From Gammaproteobacteria bacterium (GTDB lineage Bacteria > Pseudomonadota > Gammaproteobacteria > Thiohalospirales > Thiohalospiraceae), in NCBI GenBank assembly GCA_014762485.1, contig JABURU010000135.1:1-6439 (forward strand): a stretch of DNA of 6,439 nt. The letters are read 5' to 3'. Positions within the stretch are counted from its first letter, which is position 1. Each line of letters starts with the position of its first letter. Below, piece after piece: positions 6,342 to 6,439 of this stretch. The translations under genes and the position numbers were made by a program. Under the pieces are notes generated by a model. The model searched no databases and was not told the origin of the DNA. It worked only from the letters and a program-made list of their open reading frames with translations.

Positions 6342-6438
6342 CCGCATATTGATAGATGGCATTCTTTTTCAGTCCAGTCAGCTTGACCGCCAGTGCGACG
6401 GATTGCTTCAAAGGCAATTCTGCCAGTAATGTGGCAAC
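6316..6438 (-). CDS. rsmI: RsmI, 16S rRNA (cytidine1402-2'-O)-methyltransferase (C-terminal 40 residues only)
   Basis: Only the last 40 codons are in the window, and the gene continues past the right edge. The tail VATLLAELPLKQSVALAVKL followed by TGLKKNAIYQYAVSLQRGEE matches the C-terminal region of RsmI, where ELPLK, ALA and KKN.Y are conserved. The catalytic SAM-binding tetrapyrrole-methylase fold lies outside the window. RsmI 2'-O-methylates C1402 of 16S rRNA, the nucleotide that RsmH methylates on N4, so both enzymes for this modified base are encoded within about 1.2 kb of each other. The stop at 6316 is about 12 bases before the 5' end of rnpB. The fragment is short, so the call leans on the tail motif plus the known rsmI-rnpB-mraZ neighbourhood. 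Confidence 0.85.
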   Translation of the reverse strand, partial: VATLLAELPLKQSVALAVKLTGLKKNAIYQYAVSLQRGEE

Positions 6439-6439
6439 A

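Noticed and set aside
5916..6352. Three overlapping plus-strand open frames of 64 to 103 codons
   Set aside because: They cover the RNase P RNA gene, whose conserved segments and P1 helix explain the sequence. The frames reflect G/C-rich structured RNA.
1..6439. Mobile element, CRISPR array, tRNA gene or foreign insertion
   Set aside because: No transposase, array of repeats, tRNA-like sequence or break in gene order was seen. The window is accounted for by conserved core genes.

Overview
This window is chromosomal DNA from a gammaproteobacterium and holds the start of the division and cell wall (dcw) cluster. All genes are on the minus strand, so the order of transcription runs from high to low coordinates: end of rsmI, rnpB (RNase P RNA), mraZ, rsmH, ftsL, ftsI, murE, and the N-terminal part of murF, which runs off the left edge. 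The protein sequences (an RsmH of 313 aa, a short FtsL with the QLEQSTWATHARIE-type segment, a class B FtsI, a meso-diaminopimelate type MurE) and the rsmI-rnpB-mraZ neighbourhood, which I recall from Pseudomonas, fit Gammaproteobacteria. Base composition is moderate, and I cannot name the genus from this sequence alone.

Right edge (about 5715-6439): the last 40 codons of rsmI end at 6316. A type A RNase P RNA begins about a dozen bases later, and its probable -10 box overlaps the rsmI stop codon. Between rnpB and mraZ lie about 230 non-coding bases with a good sigma70 promoter (TTGACA, 18 bp, TATAGT). Downstream of it, in the predicted leader, three GTGGA repeats sit exactly 10 bp apart just before the mraZ ribosome binding site. 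They have the layout expected of MraZ autoregulatory boxes. I see no convincing intrinsic terminator after rnpB.

Cluster body (1-5714): the genes are packed tightly. mraZ and rsmH are 9 bp apart. rsmH/ftsL share one base (TAGTG), ftsL/ftsI and ftsI/murE overlap by four bases (ATGA), and murE/murF are either 17 bp apart or overlap by one base, depending on the murF start. No internal promoter or terminator is evident, so the genes probably share one transcript driven by the mraZ promoter. The products work together: MraZ controls the operon, RsmH methylates 16S rRNA, FtsL and FtsI (PBP3) belong to the septal peptidoglycan synthase complex, and MurE and MurF add meso-DAP and then D-Ala-D-Ala to the UDP-MurNAc peptide precursor.

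No mobile element, CRISPR array or foreign gene cluster is visible, and I do not see an undescribed system. The points most worth a second look are the MraZ-type repeats (with a further pair inside the promoter spacer), a run of eight C in mraZ whose +1 frame stays open to the rsmH start codon, and the compact rsmI/rnpB junction.
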